DNA of 64,000 nt from JAWLHU01 sp041690255 (GCA_041690255.1 JAWLHU010000005.1:1-64000); one strand, 5' to 3'; shown: positions 42,211 through 50,840, counted from the stretch's first letter. Numbers and translations: made by a program. Notes: a model not told the origin generated them from the letters alone.

Positions 42211-42239
42211 AGTATACGAAGTTGCATGACGGTTGTCAA
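42211..42239 (-). promoter_or_regulatory. Sigma-A promoter of proS
   Basis: On the minus strand TTGACA, 17 nt, TATACT: near-perfect consensus. The start would be about 42204, at the beginning of the T-box leader. Downstream to the next gene (42240-42460) nothing else was recognised. Confidence 0.88.
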
Positions 42240-42460
42240 CAGGTAGTATGCGACCGAGGTGAAGGGGGCAGTCTACCAATAGGTGGACCGCCCCCCCGAG
42301 GATGTTTGCTATGTTACATCTGGGTGCATGGTGAACTCTTGCACAGAGAAGTCAAGCGACAGTTTTATGGAAGTTGCCACCTCCTTTGCCAGGGGGGCGA
42401 CCACCAACCAGATTGCACCAAATGAAACCGGACCCTGCATAGCCCGAACGGTTCGACGTT

Positions 42461-43294
42461 CTACTGCTTTGCGGCGTAGTACTCCTCCATGGTCAGGCCC
42501 TTGCTGGTCAGCTCCTGGGCCAGCGCCTTGCCCACGTAGCGGGCATGCCACGGTTCGTAGGCGTAGCCGGTGATCGCTTCCTTGCCCTTGGGGTAGCGGA
42601 TGACAAAGCCGTACTCGTGGGCGTGCTTCGCCAGCCATTCGGCCTCCGGGGTGCCGGCGAAGCAGTCGTCTGCGGCGCAGGCCCCGGTGCTGCCGGAGAT
42701 GTCCATGGCCAGGCCGGTCTGGTGCTCACTGTGCCCGGGCTCAGCGCTGTACTTCCGGGCGGTCTCCTCGCCCTGGGTCCTCACGTAGTAATCGAAGAGC
42801 CCAGCCTGGGTCTCGTAGGAGCGGTAGCCGGAGACACCGGCCAGGTAAATGCCATCCTCCTTGGCAGCGGCGAACATCTTCTCCAGGGCCGCGGCGGCCT
42901 CCTTGCGCATCAGCCGCTTGTCGACCTTCTCTGCGAAGATGAAGGCGACCTGGGGCTCGACCAGGTCAGCCGGGACGTAGCCATCGGGCAGCATATAGAT
43001 CTTGTTGACCATGAGCGTGATATCGTTGGGGTCGGGGATCACCTTGCCCTCGGGCTTGGCGTTCGGTGCTTCCGGCTTGCTCTGCGGGGGCGTGGTATCG
43101 GGCTGCTTAGCCGTGTCCGGCTTGGGCTGGGCGAGCTGAGCCGGGGCCGTGCTGGGCGGCGGGGTGACCGTGGAGGAAGGGGGGTCGAGGGGGGCAAAGG
43201 ACTTGACAGTGCATCCGGACAGGATGGTGACGGCGCTGACCGCCATCAGTGCGCTCCGAACACTCCATGATCGCTTGTTCATCGTCATGTTCAT
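42461..43294 (-). CDS. VanY-family D-alanyl-D-alanine carboxypeptidase, lipoprotein
   Basis: A 277-aa secreted lipoprotein: positively charged N-terminus, hydrophobic helix and lipobox LSGC (Cys near residue 28). A Pro/Thr/Lys-rich linker (about 30-85) leads to a VanY (peptidase M15B) domain. Zinc-site motifs are SGYRSYETQAGLF, the SEPGHSEHQTGLAMDIS-type segment (EPGHSEHQTGLAMDIS) and EPWHARYVG. It trims the terminal D-Ala of peptidoglycan stem peptides at the membrane surface. The start could be any of three in-frame ATGs at 43294, 43288 or 43282. Confidence 0.9.
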   Translation of the reverse strand: MNMTMNKRSWSVRSALMAVSAVTILSGCTVKSFAPLDPPSSTVTPPPSTAPAQLAQPKPDTAKQPDTTPPQSKPEAPNAKPEGKVIPDPNDITLMVNKIYMLPDGYVPADLVEPQVAFIFAEKVDKRLMRKEAAAALEKMFAAAKEDGIYLAGVSGYRSYETQAGLFDYYVRTQGEETARKYSAEPGHSEHQTGLAMDISGSTGACAADDCFAGTPEAEWLAKHAHEYGFVIRYPKGKEAITGYAYEPWHARYVGKALAQELTSKGLTMEEYYAAKQ

Positions 43295-43389
43295 CCCAAT
43301 CTAGTGGTTGTAAGGGCTGTATATCATACGCTCTATAGTTGACGATTGTACCAGTGTCATGGTTGCGACTCAATGGTTTTCAGCGCCAA

Positions 43390-43423
43390 GAGGCGAATCC
43401 CCAACTGAGCGGGGATTCGCCTC
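43390..43423 (-). terminator. Terminator of the 45335-43431 lipoprotein gene
   Basis: GAGGCGAATCCCC / GGGGATTCGCCTC, perfect 13-bp arms and 8-nt loop, 7 bp beyond the stop at 43431. The T-run on the minus strand is short. Confidence 0.7.
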
Positions 43424-43430
43424 TCTCTGT

Positions 43431-45335
43431 TCACTCTGGCTTCACCTTGAGAATCACCCAGTCCTCGTGGGGAGCCGTCGCCACCCTGACCGCCACATAC
43501 CCGCTTTCGGGGGGGACCGGCCCGAGTTCCAACTGCCAGGGCAGGGGCAGGACCGGCAGACCGAAGGGCTCCTCCGCCGTATAGCGCACCCCGCTCCCGG
43601 TTTCGATCACGACCAGGCTGCCGGCCTGCGGAAGTCCGATCAAGCCGTTGCCTCGCAACCAGCGCCCCGGCTTGGCCAGCCGTTCGGGCTCGGCTGGGCT
43701 CTGCATGCACGCTGGCAGGGCTTGGCGGAAGAGGGCATCCGCCTGCTCGTAGAGGAGGCCGCAGCCATCGACCCCAACGAAGCGAGCCCCTTCGGGAAGT
43801 GGGAGGAGCTCCCGGCGTTCTCCGTCCCTTGTGATCAGAGAGACCATGGCGGACTGAGCGGCTTCGACAAAGTGCAACTCCCCCGCCGCCGTCCAGGACC
43901 CGCCATAGACCGAGGACGGCCCGCGAAGCGGAGTGACGACCGTCTGTCCGGTCTCGACGAAGTAGGTGGCGACAGACTCCTGCTGCGCATCATTGCGAGA
44001 CGGGAAGTAGACGAGGCGCTTGCCATCGGGTGAGATCGTGACCACCGCCGGCCGGAGGGCAGCATCCACCAGGGTGTCAAGTTGGGTGGGCGCCTCGGGA
44101 CGCCATACGATAAGCGCTCCCTGGTAGCCCAGTTGGGCCACGGCCCGCCCATCGGCCAGGGTGCCGATCAGACGGCCGTCGGGCAGGGGGCCGTCGGGCA
44201 GGGGGATGGCACTTGCCCCTGGCCAGTCGGGCGGGGCCTGCCGGAGACTCCCATTCGCCAGGTCCAGCAGCCATGCGCGCTCGCCGGAGCGTACCTGCCA
44301 GAGGTGCGGGGCGAGCGGCCACTGCCAGGTCCCGCTCTGGGCCAGGGCCAGGCGCAGGTGAAAGCCGGTGGCGGTCTGAGTGAGGGAGGGGGCGGTGACG
44401 GGCAGAAGCGTGGCAGTTGGTTCCAGTGGCTCTCCCAGGTCGACTGTAAACCGCTCCAGCAGAGCCGGACACTCGGCGTCGACCACGGCCTGGGCTGCCC
44501 TCGCCGCCTCCAGGTCGCCCTCTTGCCAGACGGTCGAGTTGCAGGAGAGGGAGAGGCCACCTGCCTTACCATAGAGGTCAAGCACATGGGGGACGGTCCC
44601 CCAGAAGCCGCCTCCGGTCGTCTCTGGGATCGCCTGGTACTGAAGGCCGGTGTAGAGGTGGTCACCACCCCGGACCTGGACAAGCCAAGGCTCCAGCATG
44701 CCACCCCAGAGGTACTCCTTGGGTGGCATCCAGCGCCCCTCCTGGTCGAGCACGACCCCCTTACGCCTGGCGCTCGCCATCAGCACCAGGGCCTTCGCTT
44801 TGTTCGTCCACTTCCCGGGCTCCACTTGCACCCAGTCATCGTTCAGGTTGGCTGCGACGCGGCTCACGGGATCGCCCTCGAAGAGAATCACGTGGCTGAT
44901 CAGTTTCTGGAGCGCCTCGGTCAGGGCCGGGGAGCGTACGGCGTAATCGCGTGACATGGTCGATGTGCCCACGCTGCCATCCCGGTGCAGGGTGAGCGTC
45001 CAGTCGGGATCATCTGTCAGGTAGATGTGAACGGTCTGGAGGCCGTCCGGGACCTCCACACGGGAGGCGGTGTCGGCCTGGTTGTAGCCTTGCACGACCG
45101 CCTGAATCAGGTCACCGAACTCGGCCGGGCTGAAGAAGGCCTGGAAGCGTTCTGTCTCGATCCCCATGCCGATCACCTGCTCGGCGGGCAGGGGCCTCAG
45201 CGGGATCTTCGCCGGGGGCACGGCCTGGGGGAGGGCCTCCTTCTTCTGAGGGGCCGGCGTCTCCTGCTTCGCCTGTTTGGTGCATCCAGCCGTGAGGAGG
45301 ACAAGGAGCAGCAGGGCCGTCCCGAGTCGTTTCAT
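43431..45335 (-). CDS. Large secreted lipoprotein, unknown function
   Basis: A 634-aa protein with a clear lipoprotein signal (MKRLGTALLLLVLLTAGC, lipobox LTAGC). Residues 60-290 hold a mixed domain with a repeated acidic pattern (HIYLTDDPDWTLTLHRDGSVG). The C-terminal half (about 330-634) reads as repeated beta strands of propeller type (RLIGTLADGRAVAQLGYQG, VTISPDGKRLVYFPSRND, GERRELLPLPEGARFVGVDG). This suggests a WD-like beta-propeller on the outer face of the membrane. ATG with GGGAGG 9 nt upstream. A single gene; no partner is visible. Function not recognised. Confidence 0.7.
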   Translation of the reverse strand: MKRLGTALLLLVLLTAGCTKQAKQETPAPQKKEALPQAVPPAKIPLRPLPAEQVIGMGIETERFQAFFSPAEFGDLIQAVVQGYNQADTASRVEVPDGLQTVHIYLTDDPDWTLTLHRDGSVGTSTMSRDYAVRSPALTEALQKLISHVILFEGDPVSRVAANLNDDWVQVEPGKWTNKAKALVLMASARRKGVVLDQEGRWMPPKEYLWGGMLEPWLVQVRGGDHLYTGLQYQAIPETTGGGFWGTVPHVLDLYGKAGGLSLSCNSTVWQEGDLEAARAAQAVVDAECPALLERFTVDLGEPLEPTATLLPVTAPSLTQTATGFHLRLALAQSGTWQWPLAPHLWQVRSGERAWLLDLANGSLRQAPPDWPGASAIPLPDGPLPDGRLIGTLADGRAVAQLGYQGALIVWRPEAPTQLDTLVDAALRPAVVTISPDGKRLVYFPSRNDAQQESVATYFVETGQTVVTPLRGPSSVYGGSWTAAGELHFVEAAQSAMVSLITRDGERRELLPLPEGARFVGVDGCGLLYEQADALFRQALPACMQSPAEPERLAKPGRWLRGNGLIGLPQAGSLVVIETGSGVRYTAEEPFGLPVLPLPWQLELGPVPPESGYVAVRVATAPHEDWVILKVKPE

Positions 45336-45491
45336 CGGTCAGGGCCTCCCTTCCACAAGCGGGGTGGGAAGTTTCATGCTAATACGACGGCTGTCGGACA
45401 GACCGGGTTGCGTGGAGGAGGGATCGCGAAAGGAGTCCTCCTGGCTTTCTTGAAATAGTCATACCGAATCTTATGTGAGAGAGGTGAGACG

Positions 45492-46280
45492 GTGGCGGTC
45501 CTCGGCATGATTCTCCCCTTCGTGGCTTCTGCTGTGTGGCTCTGGTGGATCCACCACGCTGACCGTTATGAGAAGGAGCCCTGGAACCTGGTGTTCCAGA
45601 GCTTCGGTCTCGGCGCCGCCGCAGGGGCGGTGGGGTTGATTGCCCTGATCCTGATCCTGCTGACCGATCCGGACGGCATCTCCTCCCTGTCCGTGGTCCT
45701 CCTGGCTCCGCTGCACGTGGCGGCGATCACCCTGGTGCTCCTCCTCATGCCATACCGGCAGCCGGACTGGAACGAGCCGTTCGATGGCCTCGTCTACGGA
45801 GGCGCCACGGGCATCGGTTACGGTCTGGTCTACTCGCTGGTGGTCCTGCTCGATGATCCGCTGCTCGGCTTCCGCTCGGCGGTCTACACCATCCCCATCT
45901 ACATGCTGGTCGGGTTGATCGCCGGCCACTACCTGAGCCAGGTCCGTTTCGGCGTCAGTCGCACGTGGCTCAAGGGATTCGTGATCGCCACCCTCTACCT
46001 GGCCGGCACGGAACTGGCCCGCTTCTGGGGCGGCGAGGTGATGGGCATGGCCAATCCGCTGGCCAGCGCCATCGTCTACGGGACCAACACGATCGGCTGG
46101 ATCATGGCCATGTGGGCGATGGATCAGTCGACCCGGGACTCCCGCCATCATCCGGCGAACTACCGGCTCCCCCTGGCCGGTCACGGGTGCCCCACCTGCA
46201 CGGCACCGCTCGTCGCAGATGCCGCCTTCTGCAACCACTGCGGGAGACCAGTCGCCACCGGACGGGAGGTGCAAGGCTAG
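45492..46280 (+). CDS. PrsW-like membrane protein lacking protease residues, with zinc ribbon
   Basis: A 262-aa polytopic protein, paralogous to the next gene (both share WxWWxxxxDxYxxEPW near the start and W(N/D)EPFDG(L/I)VY(G/A)GAT). The EExxK motif needed by PrsW-type intramembrane proteases is missing here (the segment reads LAPLHVAAITLVLLLMP). A zinc ribbon (CPTCTAP...CNHCGRP) ends the protein. GTG start with GAGAGGTGAG upstream. It is directly followed by the second paralogue with no gap. Probably a regulatory or structural partner. Confidence 0.7.
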   Translation: MAVLGMILPFVASAVWLWWIHHADRYEKEPWNLVFQSFGLGAAAGAVGLIALILILLTDPDGISSLSVVLLAPLHVAAITLVLLLMPYRQPDWNEPFDGLVYGGATGIGYGLVYSLVVLLDDPLLGFRSAVYTIPIYMLVGLIAGHYLSQVRFGVSRTWLKGFVIATLYLAGTELARFWGGEVMGMANPLASAIVYGTNTIGWIMAMWAMDQSTRDSRHHPANYRLPLAGHGCPTCTAPLVADAAFCNHCGRPVATGREVQG

Positions 46281-47093
46281 ATGGATCTCTTTCTGACCTT
46301 CCTCGCCCTGGGGCCCAGCCTGCTCTGGCTTTACTGGATCTGGCGGCGCGACAAGTACCAGCGGGAGCCGCGTGGGGTGGTCCTGCTGCTGCTGCTTGTG
46401 GGCGGGCTGATCTCCGTGATCGGGACCTTGATCGTCGTCGGGATCTACGAACCCCTCGTCCCGTCGGAGGAGGCATCGCCGATCCTGAATCAGCTGCTGA
46501 CCGCCGCCCTGCCCGAGGAGTTCTTCAAGATGCTCCCCGTGCTCCTTTTCGCCTGGCGCAGCCGGTACTGGGACGAGCCGTTTGACGGGATCGTCTACGC
46601 CGGGGCGACCGCCCTGGGCTTCAACCTGATCGAGACCGCCGGCTACATGCTGGAGGAGGGGGACTTCTTCGGCAGCCTCTTTCAGGGGCTGGTCCGGGGT
46701 ACGCTGGGCGGGCACATGGTCTACGGGATTATCATGGGCTTCTTCCTGAGCCGGGCCAGATTTTCGGCAGGGACTGCCCGCCTGCAGAACCTGCTGCTCG
46801 CCGTGCTCGTCCCGGCTACGCTGCACACCGCCTGGAACGCCGCCCTGACCTATGGCGGCGATATCCTGGAGGGCAACGCCCTTGCAGGGATGCTCTCCTG
46901 GGGCCTCGCCACATCGCTTTGGCTGCTGGCCTTCTCCTACATGCGCCTGAGCCGGGACGTCTCGCACTGGAATCCGATTCACCGGACGCTCCAGGTGGCT
47001 CCCACCCTCTGCTGGCACTGCCACAGTCCCTATCCGACATCGGCCACGTACTGCCAGCGGTGCGGCGCCCAGGTGCGAAGTGCTGCTCGGTGA
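46281..47093 (+). CDS. PrsW-family intramembrane metalloprotease with zinc ribbon
   Basis: A 270-aa polytopic protein. All PrsW hallmarks are visible: ALPEEFFKMLPVL (EExxK), DEPFDGIVYAGATALGFNLIETAGYML, GGHMVYGIIMG and PATLHTAWNA. PrsW proteins cleave anti-sigma factors within the membrane in Bacillus. The C-terminal zinc ribbon (CWHCHSP...CQRCGAQ) is an added domain. The ATG immediately follows the stop of the paralogue, so they are co-translated. A target is not evident; the membrane sigma partner at 3256 is one possibility, as speculation. Confidence 0.8.
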   Translation: MDLFLTFLALGPSLLWLYWIWRRDKYQREPRGVVLLLLLVGGLISVIGTLIVVGIYEPLVPSEEASPILNQLLTAALPEEFFKMLPVLLFAWRSRYWDEPFDGIVYAGATALGFNLIETAGYMLEEGDFFGSLFQGLVRGTLGGHMVYGIIMGFFLSRARFSAGTARLQNLLLAVLVPATLHTAWNAALTYGGDILEGNALAGMLSWGLATSLWLLAFSYMRLSRDVSHWNPIHRTLQVAPTLCWHCHSPYPTSATYCQRCGAQVRSAAR

Positions 47094-47120
47094 ATCGGAT
47101 GGCGCTGGACCGAACGAGAA

Positions 47121-47152
47121 GAGGCGGTGCACCCACTCAGGTGCACCGCCTC
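47121..47152. terminator. Bidirectional terminator between the PrsW pair and yebC
   Basis: GAGGCGGTGCACC-CACTCA-GGTGCACCGCCTC, perfect 13-bp arms between two convergent genes. Confidence 0.75.
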
Positions 47153-47157
47153 CGGCT

Positions 47158-47889
47158 TTACTCCTCGTCTGCAATATCGGCGTTGGAGTACACGTTCTGG
47201 ATATCGTCATGCTCCTCCAGCAGGTCAAGCAGCTTGATCAGCTTCTCGGCGTTCTCCCCACTGACCTCGACGGTGGTGCTGGGGATCATGGCTGTCTCGC
47301 CCTTCTCCACGGGGATTCCCGCCGCCTCAAGCGCCCGCAGGACCGCATCCAGCGACTCGGGAGCGGTGGTGATCTCGAAGAGGTCCTCGTCGGTCGTCAT
47401 ATCCTCTGCACCGGCATCGAGCACGATCATCATGAGATCATCTTCGTCGATCTTGGTCTGGCTCCGGTCGATCTCAACGACGCCCTTCTTGGCGAACATC
47501 CAGCCCACACAGCCGGTCTCACCCAGGCTGCCGCCATTCTTCGTGAAGATGTGGCGCACATCGGCAGCGGTCCGGTTCCGGTTGTCGGTCAGGATGTTCA
47601 TCATGACCGCCACACCGTTGGGGCCGTAGCCCTCGTAGACGATCTCCTCGTACCGGGTACCGCCCTCCAGGCCGGCGCCACGGCTGATCGCCCGCTGGAT
47701 GTTGTCATTCGGCATGTTTACCTTACGGGCGGCAAAGATGGCCGTCTTCAGGCGGATATTGGCCTCGGGATCCGGCCCGCCTTCCTTGGCCGCCTTCATG
47801 ATGTCCTTGGTCACGCGGGAGAAGGTTGCGCCCCGCTCCTGGTCCGCCTTGCCCTTCGAATACTTGATGTTCTGCCATTTCCGACCCAA
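47158..47889 (-). CDS. yebC: YebC/PmpR family protein
   Basis: A 243-aa YebC family member, normal length. N-terminal GRKWQNIKYSKGKADQERGATFSRV, RAISRGAG and the YEGYGPNGVAVMMNILTDNRNRTAADVRHIFTKNGGSLGETGCV signature are present. Members act as transcriptional regulators, or on translation of difficult proline stretches as described for some homologues. The start is TTG at 47889 with GGAGGGGG 8 nt upstream. A TACAAT -10 with TG extension lies upstream. It is a single gene. Confidence 0.95.
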   Translation of the reverse strand: MGRKWQNIKYSKGKADQERGATFSRVTKDIMKAAKEGGPDPEANIRLKTAIFAARKVNMPNDNIQRAISRGAGLEGGTRYEEIVYEGYGPNGVAVMMNILTDNRNRTAADVRHIFTKNGGSLGETGCVGWMFAKKGVVEIDRSQTKIDEDDLMMIVLDAGAEDMTTDEDLFEITTAPESLDAVLRALEAAGIPVEKGETAMIPSTTVEVSGENAEKLIKLLDLLEEHDDIQNVYSNADIADEE

Positions 47890-48026
47890 GGGAGAAGCCC
47901 CCTCCGACTAAGTTTGCGGCAGCATTGTAGCATGTCAGCGAACACCGCCACAAGCCTTTCTGTCAATCCGCACGCTAGCGGGGGCCAAATATCCCGTCTG
48001 TCGTTTAGATAAATGTTGGATTCTGG

Positions 48027-48055
48027 GTGACAGACCCAAATTCGGGGAGTATACT
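48027..48055 (+). promoter_or_regulatory. Sigma-A promoter of infA
   Basis: GTGACA, 17 nt, TATACT. The start is near 48062, about 27 nt before the infA ATG. Confidence 0.75.
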
Positions 48056-48088
48056 AGAGGGGGAGCCATCATTCAAGGGGGATTGAGA

Positions 48089-48316
48089 ATGTCAAAAAGC
48101 GATATGATCGAGGTTGAGGGCATCATTATGGAGCCCCGTTCCAACGGGTTCTTCACGGTCAAGCTGGACTTGGAGAACGAGCCCGAGGTGATTGCACACC
48201 TGGGTGGCAAGCTGCGCCGGCACTATATCCGCGTCGTCTCCGGTGACCGGGTCACGGTAGAGTTGAGCCCTTACGACCTGACCCGCGGCCGGATCGTCTA
48301 CCGGTACCGCAACTAA
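48089..48316 (+). CDS. infA: Translation initiation factor IF-1
   Basis: A 75-aa S1/OB-fold factor that binds the ribosomal A site during initiation. IEVEGIIMEPRSNGFFTVKL, HYIRVVSGDRVTVELSPYDL and GRIVYRYRN match the family almost throughout. ATG with AGGGGG 7 nt upstream; TTG at 48083 is less well spaced. It has its own promoter and no ribosomal-protein genes beside it, unlike the usual place in the spc operon, so it may be a second or relocated copy. Confidence 0.97.
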   Translation: MSKSDMIEVEGIIMEPRSNGFFTVKLDLENEPEVIAHLGGKLRRHYIRVVSGDRVTVELSPYDLTRGRIVYRYRN

Positions 48317-48400
48317 GCAGCGCAGAACCGACGGAGCGAAAAGCCTGCCTGGTGTGAATCGCTTCGACCCGTCCGTTTTGCCCTGGTTACGCTCCAAAGA

Positions 48401-48431
48401 GGGAGGGCCCGGCCTGTGCCGGTGCCCTCCC
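48401..48431 (+). terminator. Terminator downstream of infA
   Basis: GGGAGGGC / GCCCTCCC arms with an inner GGC/GCC stem, followed by TTCCTTCT. It lies 85 bp beyond the infA stop. Confidence 0.6.
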
Positions 48432-48489
48432 TTCCTTCTGCAGCGTCGATTCCCTGTGTACCGGGGGACAGCTCCCCCCCGGCGGTACA

Positions 48490-48687
48490 CTAGAAGTTGA
48501 CGCTGTCGATCTGGTTGACCAGAGTAGCTCGGGCCACACCCGCTTCGTTCACGGTGTACACGACGCCATTCTCAAAGGCGACGACCTTCTGACCGGTGAT
48601 TACCACGCCGTCGACAACCAGACTCGTGTTGAAGCCACCGCCCCGCAGGTCCTCCAAGAGCTGGCGGATAACGCTGCTTTGCACCAC
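48490..48687 (-). CDS. Small protein (65 aa), paralogue of the 48968 gene
   Basis: A 65-aa acidic/neutral beta-rich protein from a GTG with GGAGGGAG about 8 nt upstream; the longer open frame (to 48900) overlaps the divergent region and is not supported. The C-terminal half (SLVVDGVVITGQKVVAFENG and ATLVNQIDSVNF) resembles that of the neighbour (LLVVDLNGRATLVRLERIRSVEF). Both could form a small SH3/Sm-like barrel. No family was recognised and no signal peptide is visible. Confidence 0.6.
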   Translation of the reverse strand: MVQSSVIRQLLEDLRGGGFNTSLVVDGVVITGQKVVAFENGVVYTVNEAGVARATLVNQIDSVNF

Positions 48688-48967
48688 TGCGTATGCTCCC
48701 TCCCAGGAGAGTTTGGAGCGAGACCAGGGCGCGGCTCGCCCACTAAATAGCCTATGCGTGTCGCCTTCAGGTGTCACTGCTCCGCCCGGCCTCGCATAAA
48801 GAGGCACCAGGGGGGTGAAGTCTATGGCGCGAGAGCGCTCCCACGGTCTTGGCTGCTTCACGTGCTCGGTCCCGCTCCTGCCGAGACGCCCGGCGCCCAT
48901 CTCCGGGCCGGGCTCAAGTCCGGCGCAGCCATCCTCACCACCCCCGGGCTCTGACCGGGGAGGTCCG

Positions 48968-49141
48968 TTGCACTACCTGCTGGAGCTGCTCCACGGACTG
49001 CGGGGCCGGGAGGTTCGCCTGCTGGTGGGCAGGGTTCAGGTGGCGGGCAGGCTCCTCTCTGTCGATCCGCTGCTGGTGGTGGACCTCAACGGGCGGGCGA
49101 CCCTGGTCCGTCTCGAACGGATCCGTTCTGTGGAGTTTTGA
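48968..49141 (+). CDS. Small protein (57 aa), paralogue of the 48490 gene
   Basis: A 57-aa protein from TTG at 48968 with GGGGAGGT close upstream. It has an N-terminal helix (LHYLLELLHGLRGREV) and three short strands ending LVRLERIRSVEF, matching the last third of the divergent neighbour. The two are transcribed away from each other. It lies 75 bp upstream of pgi and may be co-transcribed with it. Function unknown. Confidence 0.55.
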   Translation: MHYLLELLHGLRGREVRLLVGRVQVAGRLLSVDPLLVVDLNGRATLVRLERIRSVEF

Positions 49142-49216
49142 GCCGATTGGGCTTTGCTTCGTGGGTCCTCTTACAGTATAATCTCCGCAAGCATGAACCC
49201 CCTGGAGGTCTCTACC

Positions 49217-50572
49217 ATGTCCGAGCGGCTCCAGTTTGACTTCAGCAGGGCAGCGGGTTTCCTGGCAGAGCACGAGATAACATACCAGGCGGCCGCCGTG
49301 AAGGCCGCTCATGACCAATTGCACAGCCGGACCGGCCCCGGCGCCGAGTACACCGGCTGGCTCGACCTGCCGGTCGCCTACGACAGGGAGGAGTTCCGCC
49401 GGATCAAGGCGGCGGCGGCCCGCATTCAGGCCGACTCCGACGTGCTGATCGTCATTGGCATTGGCGGCTCTTACCTGGGCGCCCGGGCGACGATCGAGGC
49501 GCTCCGCCACTCCTTCTACAATCAGATGCCGAAGGAGAAGCGGAAGACGCCGGAGATCTACTTCGCCGGCAAAGAGCTGAGCCCCGTCTACCTCACCCAC
49601 CTCTTCGACCTGCTGGAGGGGAAGGAGGTCTCGGTCAACGTCATCTCCAAGTCGGGGACGACCACCGAGCCGGCCGTGGCCTTCCGCATCTTCCGGGAGT
49701 ATATGGAGAAGCGCTACGGGAAGGATGGCGCCCGCCGGCGAATCTACGCCACCACCGACAAGGCGCGCGGCGCCCTGAAACAGGTGGCGGATGTCGAGGG
49801 CTATGAGCAGTTTGTCATCCCCGATGAGGTCGGGGGCCGGTACTCGGTCCTGACCGCTGTGGGTCTGCTGCCGATCGCGGTCAGCGGGGCCGACATTGAT
49901 CAGTTGATGCTCGGCGCGGCCGATGCCATGGAGGAGTACAACAACCCGGACCTGGCGACCAACCCGTGCTACCAGTACGCCGCAGCCCGGAACGCCCTCT
50001 ACCGGAAGGGGAAGACGAACGAGCTGATGGTGACCTATGAGCCGGCGCTCCGCATGACCGCTGAGTGGTGGAAGCAGCTCTACGGCGAGTCGGAGGGGAA
50101 GGACCAGAAGGGGATCTTCCCGGCGTCGGTCGAGTTCACCACCGATCTGCACTCTATGGGCCAATATGTGCAGGACGGTCTGCGAAACCTGTTCGAGACC
50201 GTGGTCCGGGTCGGCAGCCCCAAGGTGGATCTCACCATTGGGGAGGATCCGGCGAACGTGGACGGGCTCAACTTCCTGGCCGGCCAGACCATGGATTACG
50301 TGAACCAGAAGGCGTTTGAGGGGACGCTCCTGGCCCATACCGATGGTGGGGTGCCCAACCTGGTCCTCACCCTGCCGAAGCTGGATGAGTTCCACTACGG
50401 CCAGATGATCTACTTCTTCGAGAAGGCCTGTGCCGTGAGCGGGTACATGCTGGGTGTCAACCCGTTCGATCAGCCGGGTGTGGAGGCGTACAAGAAGAAC
50501 ATGTTCGCCCTTCTGGGCAAGCCGGGTTTTGAGGCGCAGAAGGCGGAGTTGGAGAATCGGCTAAAGGGGTAA
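49217..50572 (+). CDS. pgi: Glucose-6-phosphate isomerase
   Basis: A 451-aa cytosolic enzyme interconverting glucose-6-phosphate and fructose-6-phosphate. SIS-domain motifs are visible: VIGIGGSYLGARA (about residue 79), NVISKSGTTTEPAVAFR, the catalytic Glu region and FDQPGVEAYKKNMF near the C-terminus. ATG at 49217 has GGAGG 8 nt upstream. Bacillus-type length. A nested palindrome and a strong terminator follow. Confidence 0.97.
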   Translation: MSERLQFDFSRAAGFLAEHEITYQAAAVKAAHDQLHSRTGPGAEYTGWLDLPVAYDREEFRRIKAAAARIQADSDVLIVIGIGGSYLGARATIEALRHSFYNQMPKEKRKTPEIYFAGKELSPVYLTHLFDLLEGKEVSVNVISKSGTTTEPAVAFRIFREYMEKRYGKDGARRRIYATTDKARGALKQVADVEGYEQFVIPDEVGGRYSVLTAVGLLPIAVSGADIDQLMLGAADAMEEYNNPDLATNPCYQYAAARNALYRKGKTNELMVTYEPALRMTAEWWKQLYGESEGKDQKGIFPASVEFTTDLHSMGQYVQDGLRNLFETVVRVGSPKVDLTIGEDPANVDGLNFLAGQTMDYVNQKAFEGTLLAHTDGGVPNLVLTLPKLDEFHYGQMIYFFEKACAVSGYMLGVNPFDQPGVEAYKKNMFALLGKPGFEAQKAELENRLKG

Positions 50573-50804
50573 GCGCTCGCTCGCGATTCGTCTGTGTTCC
50601 CTTCGCTTCGTTTGCCTGGAAGGTGTGAAACGACGGGCCGGATTTGTGGGCGGGGGCGATCCGACGGGCATCCTACCCCGGATCGCCCCATTAGGGGGTC
50701 GGCGGCGACGTCCGTGTCGCCACCTCCGCGGGTACCGCCCAAAAATCCGGCCCTCTGGCAGACCGACAAACGAGGCTCCGTCCATACAGACGATCGCTCG
50801 CTGC
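50573..50804. repeat. Large nested imperfect palindrome (MITE-like or structured RNA)
   Basis: Four nested stems. Outer: GCGATTCGTCTGT (50583) with ACAGACGATCGC (50786). Second: TCGTTTG (50608) with CAAACGA (50767). Third: GGGCCGGATTTGTGGGCGG (50635-50653) with CCGCCCAAAAATCCGGCCC (50735-50753). Inside lie two hairpins: GGGGCGATCC/GGATCGCCCC and GGCGAC/GTCGCC. No gene is plausible here. The stretch lies between pgi and its terminator, so it is part of the pgi 3' region. Confidence 0.7.
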
Positions 50805-50840
50805 CTGGCGGAGTGCCAAACGCAATCGTGCCTTGACTGA

